This document shows, piece after piece, positions 36,001-42,972 of a stretch of 64,000 nucleotides of DNA; position 1 is the first letter of the stretch, and every line of letters starts with the position of its first letter. This stretch comes from DSYU01 sp964437595 (lineage in GTDB: Bacteria > Chloroflexota > Anaerolineae > Anaerolineales > Anaerolineaceae). A model generated the notes under the pieces. The model searched no databases, had not been told where the DNA came from, and saw only the letters and a list, made by a program, of their open reading frames with translations. The stretch spans positions 1 through 64,000 of the forward strand of contig CAYTHO010000012.1 of assembly GCA_964437595.1 (NCBI GenBank), in the 5' to 3' direction. Position numbers and translations under genes: made by a program.

Positions 36001-37345
36001 CGAACATCACCGTCACCGGGCGGTGCTCGGGCGGGATGCGCGCGCTCTTTGGATTATGGGCGATGCGGCTGACCAGCTCGCCGGACAAATACGGCGTCAG
36101 GCGGTCCAGGCGCGCTACCATCGCGCTGAGCTGGATATCCAGCGATCCAGACGGCAGCGCGTCCGTTTCAGCGCCAGCGGACAGCTTCGCCTCCAGCGGC
36201 GGAGCAGAGAGCAGGCGCTGGTAAGCCTCGTCCGGCTCGCGCTCGGATGGGCCCAGCTCCACCTTTCCCTCCACCAGCGCGGCCACGGCCTGGGTCATGG
36301 CTACCTGGCCGGGGTGGGCGTGTCCCTCGGCCTCTTCGGCCAGGTTGACCGTCTCGCCAGTGGTGACATACACCATCGTGCCGTTGGGGTTGTAGTCGTT
36401 GGGCTTTGTGCCGATGTGCGCCGCGAAGAACGGCCCGGCGGAGATGCCCACCTTGATCTTAAGAGTATGCTTCTCGCCCAGGGCCTGGATTTCGGCAAAC
36501 TGCGGCTGGGCCAGCACGTCCTGGATCGCCATGCCCGTCTGGCAGGCGCGTAGGGCGGCTTCCGCCAGTTCCTCAGGCGTCTCGGCGGGCCACATACCCA
36601 GCATGGCATCCCCGCCAAACTTGAGCAGCGTGCCGCTGTGGGCAAACAGCACCTTCACCAGTTCGGTGAACAGCGCGTTGATGATGCTGGTGATCTGCTC
36701 GGCCCCGGCCTGGCCGAGGGTCTTGAGCTTCTCGGAGAGCGGGGTAAAGCCGGATACATCGCCAAACAGGAACACGCCCCGCTGCATCCCGCCCGCCGGC
36801 TCGCCCGGGGGCTGCGGGGCGCGGATCACCGGGCCGGGCAGGTAGGTCTTGCAGGTGGTGGTCAGCGCGGCTAGGTGGCCCTGCACGGCGGCCAGGTCCT
36901 TTTCCTTGGGCACCCGTTCCAGCGGCTCGTAGAGATCGGCGGGCAGGTAGCGCTTGAGGGATGGCAGCAGTTCGGAAAGCGGGCGCGGGGCCTCCGGCAC
37001 AGACGCACTTTGCGCGGCGGCGTCAGGCGCGGGCTGCGATACGGCTGCCGGCACAGCAGCAGTCGGAACAGCCGCGGAAGGCGCCATTGGCGCTGCCTGT
37101 GGCTGCTGTATTGGAACGGATGGCAGGGGTGTTGGAATCGAAAGTGGTGCGGCAGGCCCGGGCATGGCGGCCCCCGCGCTCACCGGCTGGGGGAGAAACG
37201 CGCCGCAGTGCGTGCAGAAGCGGGCCTGAGGGGGCAGTAATGTGTGGCAGGTACCGCAGACAACGCCCTGCACCAGTTGGGCGCCGCAGCCCATGCAGAA
37301 GCGGGCCTGGGCCGGGTTGATCGTCGCGCAATACGGGCACTGCAT
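33071..37345 (-). CDS. giant signalling protein: zinc ribbons, two class III cyclase domains, AAA ATPase, TPR
   Basis: 1,424 aa from ATG 37345, after AGAGGTGAAACG. Two zinc ribbons (Cys3, 6, 17, 20 and Cys30, 33, 44, 47), a Pro/Ala linker to about 120, cyclase domain 1 at about 187-350, cyclase domain 2 at about 440-620, Walker A GHSGLGKS at 679-686, then an ATPase and TPR repeats from about 1120. Domain 1 keeps both metal Asp residues (D196, D246) but has Glu338 where the catalytic Arg should be. Domain 2 has Asn450 in place of the first Asp but keeps D577, N580 and R584. The two could make one composite site. No membrane segment seen. Last gene of a - strand series; a hairpin precedes it. 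Confidence 0.85.
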   Translation of the reverse strand: MQCPYCATINPAQARFCMGCGAQLVQGVVCGTCHTLLPPQARFCTHCGAFLPQPVSAGAAMPGPAAPLSIPTPLPSVPIQQPQAAPMAPSAAVPTAAVPAAVSQPAPDAAAQSASVPEAPRPLSELLPSLKRYLPADLYEPLERVPKEKDLAAVQGHLAALTTTCKTYLPGPVIRAPQPPGEPAGGMQRGVFLFGDVSGFTPLSEKLKTLGQAGAEQITSIINALFTELVKVLFAHSGTLLKFGGDAMLGMWPAETPEELAEAALRACQTGMAIQDVLAQPQFAEIQALGEKHTLKIKVGISAGPFFAAHIGTKPNDYNPNGTMVYVTTGETVNLAEEAEGHAHPGQVAMTQAVAALVEGKVELGPSEREPDEAYQRLLSAPPLEAKLSAGAETDALPSGSLDIQLSAMVARLDRLTPYLSGELVSRIAHNPKSARIPPEHRPVTVMFVNYKGISKLIEKHGESDPGLINQHLNHYFCKMAEIVERYEGTTARMDQYAVGDRMVIFFGAPRAHEDDPVRALYTALEMQEVVRKEFAALRTASGVFRFEQRVGINTGHLFAGNAGAPDLRQEYTLMGDDINMAARLMSNAPWGQIYLSRRTRDAVDAFIELEDRGEIKVKGKEIKIPTFSAIRRRGEVGRTRGLESGESPLTGRDAQLKAAQERAGLFLAGRGQILSITGHSGLGKSRLLRELRAWMGGQPAGEKMQWVEARALSFSQQAGYWMAAQLLRGLLEVAPSASQDDVLFRLSERCEALLGEQAMDAVPYLAHMMGLELGEEWAWVKKEDPKVRQKQTFWAASELIIAQAHLRPLVIALDDLHWADEASLALFGHLLKVTDQAPVLICLLFRPLREQGCWKLRDRAEGEYPHRYFELGLEPLESAAAGTLLERLLPGAVFPEEHRADILNKAAGNPFYLEELVRALIEAGAVAPDPERAGNWFVTERIRQVAIPASLHAAIAARIDRLTEDARQALQMAAVIGRQFRLELLRNLAQATAEIDLWLAQLERGGLVLPNDAALDTLYGFPDTLVHEVAYDSLLVANRRELHQRVAERLESAYADALEANCELLAYHFGHSADTQKALTYLKMAARKAEEKYAPATCIEYTRQTLAIYRALGDRAGQAGALYAMGVKAYEMGNYPDARAWLEEAAGIQRDLQDPKSEAWSVMYLGMVALKQGDYPLAARHHQSALDNARARGDSFQEGIHLTNLARVTMRLGQYEKALAQFEQSLALKKGNNDITGQAFALFYLGLTRLQQGKSDDAEAYFNDSQAMWQQVAFNERGLAYVEQGFGLLAIQRGQFAQATECLRSAIARCEKLVLKAERIENLSHLGQALLGLGEKQGAREASDLAIKLLAAQQDVEEEQAIYFNHYRMLAASEDPKAGEYLQQAQAAVQEQAGRIEDQDEREMFLTQVPVNMAIGKASKEKS

Positions 37346-37363
37346 CGTTTCACCTCTCTTCAA

Positions 37364-37396
37364 AACCGGAAGCTGTTGAAATCACAGCTTCCGGTT
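37364..37396 (-). terminator. perfect 12-bp hairpin between the sensor gene and the giant cyclase gene
   Basis: AACCGGAAGCTG (37364-37375), 9-nt loop, CAGCTTCCGGTT (37385-37396). On the - strand it is followed by TTTTG; on the + strand by ATTTTTT. It ends 18 bp before the giant gene's ATG, so it could terminate or attenuate read-through. Confidence 0.65.
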
Positions 37397-37401
37397 ATTT
37401 T

Positions 37402-38253
37402 TTAACGGATCTTTGCCTGAATCGCATCCGCCTCTTGCTGCAGCAGCGCAGTGCGCTGTTCTACCGCCGCAGCCATCTGGAGAAAGCGGCGCGCCAGCGC
37501 CCCGATCTCATCACTTCGCGCGGCCAGGGATTCCAGCGGTTGCGGTTGGAATGCGCCGCTTTCCAGCGCCCGCGCGGCCCCTGCAAGCTGGTCCAGCAGG
37601 CGGTTCATCTGCCGGTCGATCACCACGGCGGTCAGCACGGCCAGGAGCAGGAACAGCGGCAGCGCGGCCAATCCGAAGATCCATATCGTCCACTGGAACA
37701 CCTCGGCTTTGCTCTGGGCTGCCTGGAGGTCTTCCATACCCGCTTCCTGGATCTGTGCAGCAATAGCTTGCATGTCCTGGACCACCGCTCCGGCCTGGGT
37801 GTGCAGCGCCAGCACATCGTCCCAGGCTTCCTCATCTACCTTCGCGATGATCTGGCTGGACAAGTCTTTCAGCCCCTCGTACTGACTGGCAAACCGATCT
37901 AGTTCGGGCTGGGCATCCGCATCGGTCATCCCGTACAGCACGGAATGCTCGCGCAGAACCTGATCCTGCAGCATGGCCAGGTTTTCTTCGGCCAGCGGCG
38001 AGGCGCTGTTCTCGTACGTTTGCAGCGCCACCTGGAACTGCTGCAGCGTGGACTGTAAACGGTACGCCTGGCGGTTGGTTTCAAACGCCTCTCGCGTCTG
38101 CTGCTGAATGCGCATCATCTGGATCACATTATTGAGCAGCAGGCTCAACACCAGCACGCTGAATCCAAATAGGATGGTGAATACCAGGAACAACCTGGAT
38201 TGTAGCGGCAGGCCTGACCACCCTTTGCCTGGGGGATTTGTGTTGTTTTTCAT
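37402..38253 (-). CDS. two-helix membrane sensor with HAMP-like domain (no output domain)
   Basis: 283 aa. Membrane helix 1 at about 20-43 (LFLVFTILFGFSVLVLSLLL), an outside helical domain to about 185, membrane helix 2 at about 190-212 (FGLAALPLFLLLAVLTAVVI), then a HAMP-like segment (DRQMNRLLDQLAGAARALES) and a short coiled coil. No kinase, cyclase or methyl-accepting part follows, so it may pass signals to the cyclase proteins encoded around it. Starts in an ATGA overlap with the upstream sensor gene. Confidence 0.7.
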   Translation of the reverse strand: MKNNTNPPGKGWSGLPLQSRLFLVFTILFGFSVLVLSLLLNNVIQMMRIQQQTREAFETNRQAYRLQSTLQQFQVALQTYENSASPLAEENLAMLQDQVLREHSVLYGMTDADAQPELDRFASQYEGLKDLSSQIIAKVDEEAWDDVLALHTQAGAVVQDMQAIAAQIQEAGMEDLQAAQSKAEVFQWTIWIFGLAALPLFLLLAVLTAVVIDRQMNRLLDQLAGAARALESGAFQPQPLESLAARSDEIGALARRFLQMAAAVEQRTALLQQEADAIQAKIR

Positions 38254-39173
38254 GCTGCCTCCTTGCCCTGTGCGGATGGGTGGACAATCTTCAGCCGCCG
38301 CCTGCGGGATTCATACAGCGCCTGGCGCAAGCGTTCGATTTCAGCCTTCAGCCCGGCATCCCGCTGCTGGACGGACTGTGCCAACCCGCCCAGTGCGCGC
38401 GCCAGCTGGCCTGCTGCTCCAGGCTTTTTCAAAAGATCTGCCAGCAGCTCGGGCCGGTATTGGTCGCCCTCCATGGCGGTGACTGCGTTGCGCAGCGCCC
38501 GTAGCGGGCGCACGGCGGATGCGATCCACTGGTAGCCAGCTAGCGCCAGCAGCAGCGACAGCGCCAGCCCGCTGGCGGCGATAAAGATCGAAGCGTTGAT
38601 GTCTTCCGGAAAATCACGCTGCGCCGCGAGCCGGCCTTGTTCCACGTAAACGATGGTTGCACGCAGGGCGAGATTCATTTCGTCTGTTTCGGTCTCAAGC
38701 TGATCCACCAGCGCGAAGCCTGTCTCCGGGTCGTCGGCTTCGTAAGCCTGGACCATTGCCGTAAAGGTCTGCCGGTGCGCGGCGCGCAGGGCGTTAAAGT
38801 TCTCCAGCTCGGGCCGGATATCGATGGCATATTCGTGCTCGGGTTCCAGGTGGCCTTCTTCCTCAAAAAGCGCCAGCAGGTCGCTGATCGCCGCGTCGCT
38901 GTCTTGCGCCAGCCGGGCATAATCCTGGTCCTCGGGCTGCTCGTACTCGAGCGAGAAAACCTTTCGCGCTTCGTACAGCGCCATCTGGTTCAGCGCCTGG
39001 GAAACATCATTCTCAAGAATATTCAGCGCTGCCACGCGCTCCTGCGCCGCGTCAAACGGATCTGAGACCTGGCTGAACAGCGCCCACAGGATTGCTCCCG
39101 CCAGCAGGAGCAGGATGATGCCCAGCCCGCCCAGCGCGAGAATTCCACGAAAAGGATTGAAGTTCGTTTTCAT
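38250..39173 (-). CDS. two-helix membrane sensor with HAMP-like domain (paralogue)
   Basis: 307 aa. Same plan as its neighbour: membrane helix at about 10-33 (ILALGGLGIILLLLAGAILW), a four-helix-bundle-like outside domain rich in Asp/Glu, a second helix at about 192-215 (SIFIAASGLALSLLLALAGY), then a HAMP-like part (RPLRALRNAVTAMEGDQYRP) and a coiled coil. No output domain. It follows the adenylate cyclase gene by 21 bp. Confidence 0.7.
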   Translation of the reverse strand: MKTNFNPFRGILALGGLGIILLLLAGAILWALFSQVSDPFDAAQERVAALNILENDVSQALNQMALYEARKVFSLEYEQPEDQDYARLAQDSDAAISDLLALFEEEGHLEPEHEYAIDIRPELENFNALRAAHRQTFTAMVQAYEADDPETGFALVDQLETETDEMNLALRATIVYVEQGRLAAQRDFPEDINASIFIAASGLALSLLLALAGYQWIASAVRPLRALRNAVTAMEGDQYRPELLADLLKKPGAAGQLARALGGLAQSVQQRDAGLKAEIERLRQALYESRRRRLKIVHPSAQGKEAA

Positions 39174-39194
39174 CGCATTTCCTCCGCTGGCGGC

Positions 39195-40868
39195 CTATTT
39201 GGAATCCATCACGATGGTGCCGTCCCACCCGGCGGGCAGGGGCCGATCGAGGTGCTCGGCGCACAGCTCCAGGTAAGTGCGGGCGGTCCGGTCGTTTGGA
39301 TCGGTTTCCAGCACCCGGCTGAAGGCCTGCCCGGCCTCGGCAAAAAGACCGCGTGCGTACAGGCCCAGAGCGCGCTCGAAATCGGGTTTGGTAGCCTCTT
39401 TGCGCGCCTGGTCCGCCGGGGACAGCCCTTCGTACACCTCGTACATGCCCAGCGGGGTGGTGCGGCCCTTGACCAGCGCTTTGCCCAGGGAACGCATATG
39501 GAAGGTCACCGGTTGGGGTAACTGGCGCAGGGTATCTTCGCTGATGATCATCGAGGTGCCGTAGAACTTGTTCAGCCCCTCAATGCGCGAGGTCAGGTTG
39601 ACGTTATCTGAGAAGGCGTCGCCCTGCATGCGCAGCTCCTCGCCGATCATGCCCACCATCATCGGCCCAGTGTGGATGCCAATGCCGACCGAAATTGGCG
39701 GCAGGCCGCGCGCCGCCAGCTGCTCGTTGAACTGCTGGACCATGCGGGCCTTGTCGATCCCGGCCTGCACCGCGTCGTCCACGCCGTAGGGGAAGATGGC
39801 CATCATGCCGTCGCCCAGGAACTTGACGATAAAGCCTTCGTGCTTCTGGATGATAGGGCTGACCAGTTGGAGATATTCGTTGACAAAGTCAAAATTCTCC
39901 TGGGCGGTCATCTTTTCCGAGCGGGTGGTAAATCCGCGGATATCCGAGAACATCACCGCCATTTCCGCGCTGACGTGGTCGCCCAGACTGACCTTGGTGA
40001 TCGAGTCCTTTTCCAGGAATTCCAGATACTGCTCGGGGATAAAGCGCTGGGCGGCCTTGAGGAACTGTTCCTTCAGCCGGTTGGACTCACTGATGGACTG
40101 CGCCATGCTGCCCACGGCGCGCGCCAGCTGGCCCAACTCATCAGGGCGCTGCATATCCTGTTCCAGCAGGTCGGGGGTGTAGGTGTTGTTTTCAAAGGCC
40201 ACAATCGCGCCGGTCAGGTTCTCAATCGGCGCGGCGATTTTTTGGGTGCTGTATACGCCCCAGATAATGAACCCAGCCAGCACCAGCAGGGCGATCTGTC
40301 CGAAAAGCAGGTTGGTTTGCAGGCTCTGCTGGATGGCGGCAACCTGGCTGCGCAGGCCCTGCGCGTCCTGATCGGACAGTGCCAGTACCTGGGCTTCTAA
40401 GGCCTCTGCCGTTTGGTCGATCTGGTCCGGGATTTCGCTCAGGATCGCTTCCGGATCGGCGTTCTCATCTTCCAGGCCAGTATAGAACTGCTCGATCTGG
40501 GTATTCAACTGCTCGTTGGAGGCAGCCAGGTTCTGGATCGCTGGTTCCTGATCTCCAAACTCCATCTCCTGATTGAAGACATAATCTTCCATCTGGGTGC
40601 TGTTCTGGTAAAGAAGGCCGTAGTCTTTTGCCTGGCCTTCCTCGGTGAGGAGCAGGTTTTTTACCGCGATCTGCTGCTTGAGCAGGCTGGCGCGGGCGCG
40701 GGCGTGCTGGTCGAGGAGGTTAGCCTGCTGCTCGACTTCGGCCAGCTGCTGCTGCACAGCGGCGGCGCTGGCGATGCCCAAAATGGCATTGACCGCCGCG
40801 GTCAATGCCAGCACGCCCACCAGCAGGGCAATGCGCGCCTGGGTGGTTTTTAGAGAGAAACGGGACAT
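39195..40868 (-). CDS. membrane adenylate cyclase with sensor and HAMP domains
   Basis: 557 aa. Membrane helix 1 at about 12-38, outside helical sensor (40-185), membrane helix 2 at about 188-206, HAMP (208-262), a class III cyclase domain at about 300-465 and a short TPR-like tail. The catalytic set is complete in one domain: metal D309 and D353, purine-contact K349, and N424 and R428 of the N-x3-R motif. It should work as a homodimer making cAMP from ATP; the Lys favours ATP over GTP. Next to two output-less sensors and a cAMP-binding protein. Confidence 0.87.
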   Translation of the reverse strand: MSRFSLKTTQARIALLVGVLALTAAVNAILGIASAAAVQQQLAEVEQQANLLDQHARARASLLKQQIAVKNLLLTEEGQAKDYGLLYQNSTQMEDYVFNQEMEFGDQEPAIQNLAASNEQLNTQIEQFYTGLEDENADPEAILSEIPDQIDQTAEALEAQVLALSDQDAQGLRSQVAAIQQSLQTNLLFGQIALLVLAGFIIWGVYSTQKIAAPIENLTGAIVAFENNTYTPDLLEQDMQRPDELGQLARAVGSMAQSISESNRLKEQFLKAAQRFIPEQYLEFLEKDSITKVSLGDHVSAEMAVMFSDIRGFTTRSEKMTAQENFDFVNEYLQLVSPIIQKHEGFIVKFLGDGMMAIFPYGVDDAVQAGIDKARMVQQFNEQLAARGLPPISVGIGIHTGPMMVGMIGEELRMQGDAFSDNVNLTSRIEGLNKFYGTSMIISEDTLRQLPQPVTFHMRSLGKALVKGRTTPLGMYEVYEGLSPADQARKEATKPDFERALGLYARGLFAEAGQAFSRVLETDPNDRTARTYLELCAEHLDRPLPAGWDGTIVMDSK

Positions 40869-40959
40869 ACCGGGAACCTCCTCGGGATGAAATGAAAATC
40901 CTCCCGACCGGTGCGCAGACTGGCGGGAGCAAACGGCTTGAGAATACCTCGCGGCGCTG

Positions 40960-41487
40960 TCATTTTCCTTTGGGCCGCCCCAAATAGATCACCAGCGCTA
41001 CCAGCAGCACGCCGCCCGCGATTATTACGGGCACGATCGTCGCGCCGATTCCGGCGGCGCCAGTGAGCACCCCGCCGCTGTCCGGCGGGAGAACCAGCGC
41101 TGCCACCAGCAGCAGGATCACCAGGACAGCGCCAAACTGCAGCGCGAGTGTGCGGGGTTGGGACCGCTCCACGTACCGGCGCATCTCCTGCGCGGCGTCG
41201 TGCAGAAATTTTTGCACGAAATTGGGTTGGGCTAGTGCGGGTTTGGCGGTTACCCCGGCGCGCCGCCACTCCTGTTGCAGAACCGCCCGCAGCCGGGCGG
41301 CGAAGGCCGGGGATGGTGAACCCTGCTTACCGGCGTGGTCCAGGCGCAGGACCACTTCCTGGAGTTTGCGCAGCTCTTCCGTCTCGGGTGCCAGCTGCGG
41401 CTCGCCGGTCGGGTCGTGACCTAAGACCTGGTCGGTAAATGCGGCCAGCTGGTCATCCAGGCTGCGGTCTTCGGTCGTTTCAGGCAT
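40960..41487 (-). CDS. probable anti-sigma-type membrane protein paired with the ECF sigma factor
   Basis: 175 aa, start overlapping the sigma gene's stop by 8 bp. The N-terminal 110 residues are cytoplasmic and helical (EELRKLQEVVLRLDHAGKQG, FAARLRAVLQQEWRRAG); two membrane helices lie at about 115-132 and 150-168. No zinc Cys/His motif is visible, so the anti-sigma role is inferred only from position and topology. Confidence 0.6.
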   Translation of the reverse strand: MPETTEDRSLDDQLAAFTDQVLGHDPTGEPQLAPETEELRKLQEVVLRLDHAGKQGSPSPAFAARLRAVLQQEWRRAGVTAKPALAQPNFVQKFLHDAAQEMRRYVERSQPRTLALQFGAVLVILLLVAALVLPPDSGGVLTGAAGIGATIVPVIIAGGVLLVALVIYLGRPKGK

Positions 41488-42061
41488 AGGTTTCTTCTAA
41501 TACGGTTTGCAGCATGGCAATAGCCCGGCGAAAGAGTGATTTGGTGGCTTCCAGCGACTGGTTCATCCGCCCGGCGATTTCGATAAAAGGCAGGTCGTCG
41601 GCAAAGCGCAGCAGGATCACCTCCTGGTACCGCTCGGGCATCCGCTTCAATGCCTGGCGAACCAAAATCATATCGTCGACGGTGGTATAACTGGTTCCAT
41701 CTGGGATCATGGCAATTTCATCCATTTCATCATCACCCTGGCTTGCCTTGATCTGAAAATCAACCGGATCGCGGCGGCGGTAGTAATCGGCGATTTTCCG
41801 GCTGGTCAGCGTATACAACCAGGTACGGAATTTCGCGTCTCCGCGAAAATCTTTCAACGAGCGGATCACTGCGATAAACACTTCCTGAGTGATGTCCTCG
41901 ACATCTGCTTCGGGGACCGTGTAGCGCACCCGCCGGTAGACCTCGTCCAGGTAGCGTTCGTACAGGGTGTTGAAAGCAAGGATATCTCCCTGCTGGGCAC
42001 ACCGGACAAGCATTTCATCGTTGGGTTCATCGGTCACGGCGATGGTAGTGCGTTTCGTCAT
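41480..42061 (-). CDS. ECF-type RNA polymerase sigma factor
   Basis: 193 aa. Region 2: FNTLYERYLDEVYRRVRYTV, DVEDITQEVFIAVIRSLKDF and FRTWLYTLTSRKIADYYRRR (-10 recognition). Region 4: RQALKRMPERYQEVILLRFA and IEIAGRMNQSLEATKSLFRR (-35 recognition helix). The linker is acidic. Encoded before a membrane protein that may hold it inactive, in a row of second-messenger genes. Confidence 0.92.
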   Translation of the reverse strand: MTKRTTIAVTDEPNDEMLVRCAQQGDILAFNTLYERYLDEVYRRVRYTVPEADVEDITQEVFIAVIRSLKDFRGDAKFRTWLYTLTSRKIADYYRRRDPVDFQIKASQGDDEMDEIAMIPDGTSYTTVDDMILVRQALKRMPERYQEVILLRFADDLPFIEIAGRMNQSLEATKSLFRRAIAMLQTVLEETYA

Positions 42062-42190
42062 AGGTTTAGTCGTTCGAAGGAGTCAAAAAGGGCCGGACAA
42101 TGAAGAAAGTAAAACTTTCTTTGACGAAAGCAGATCCTGGCTATTTCGATGATCGGAGGCAGCCGTGTTGGCTGGATCGCGAAAAACGAA

Positions 42191-42913
42191 TCAGGAATCG
42201 TCTTTCTTCTGGCGCATGCTGCGCGCTTTTTCTTTGAGGCTGCGGTAAAAATCGCTGTCCATGATCTGGCTGGCTTCTTCCCTGCGCCGGGCCTCATCGA
42301 TCTCAATCCGCAGCATGGCAACTTCCTGCTTCAAGGTTTCCTCACGCTGCTTGACCTGCGCGGCCATGGCGGAGAATTCGGCGGCCAGGGTGGCCAGGGT
42401 AGGGTCCTGGTATTTCCCGCTGTCTTCCACAGCCATCCCTGCCTGGTAGTCGCCTGCGGTGATGCGCTGCACCCACTGGCGCACTTCCCCCAGAAAATCG
42501 GTGGTATAGCGGATGCGCTCGCTTAAGCCCCCCATTAATGCGGCGGACATATCCGGGTTTTCGGCCACCAGGCGCTGGAAATCGTCCCGGCGCAGGGTCA
42601 GGATGTGTGCGGCGGTTTCAGCGCGGGCGCTGGCTGAGCGCGGCTGCTGGTCGACCAGCGCCATCTCGCCCAGCATCCCGCCGCTGGTGAACACGCGGAT
42701 AGGTTGGCCCTTTTCCGGCGCGCCGGGTTCAGGGACGTAGATGGACACCTGACCGTCCTGGACAATGATCAGTTCGTCGCCGGGATCGCCCTGGTGAAAC
42801 AGGATTTCACCCGCGGCCAGCGCGCGCGGTTGGAGCAGTCCCTCGACCTCGGCCAGGGCCTCGGCGGGTAGTTGGGCAAACAGCGCGATACGGTTCAGTG
42901 CAATTTCCGGCAT
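42191..42913 (-). CDS. cyclic-nucleotide-binding (CAP_ED) protein with C-terminal coiled coil
   Basis: 240 aa. Residues about 10-130 form a cyclic-nucleotide-binding domain: GEILFHQGDPGDELIIVQDG and the phosphate-binding cassette GEMALVDQQPRSAS, which keeps the Glu and Arg used for cAMP. No helix-turn-helix follows; instead a helical, charged tail (EETLKQEVAMLRIEIDEARR). Likely a cAMP receptor for the cyclases encoded around it, acting by protein contact and not on DNA. Confidence 0.83.
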   Translation of the reverse strand: MPEIALNRIALFAQLPAEALAEVEGLLQPRALAAGEILFHQGDPGDELIIVQDGQVSIYVPEPGAPEKGQPIRVFTSGGMLGEMALVDQQPRSASARAETAAHILTLRRDDFQRLVAENPDMSAALMGGLSERIRYTTDFLGEVRQWVQRITAGDYQAGMAVEDSGKYQDPTLATLAAEFSAMAAQVKQREETLKQEVAMLRIEIDEARRREEASQIMDSDFYRSLKEKARSMRQKKDDS

Positions 42914-42972
42914 GGTGTCATTATCCCCTGATGCTGGTATAGCGTTCCCGCAGTGGGAACGGTGTTGTACGA

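Noticed and set aside
35363..36553. 396-codon + strand frame opposite the other giant cyclase gene
   Set aside because: Shadow frame; the - strand reading has zinc ribbons, two cyclase domains and a P-loop.
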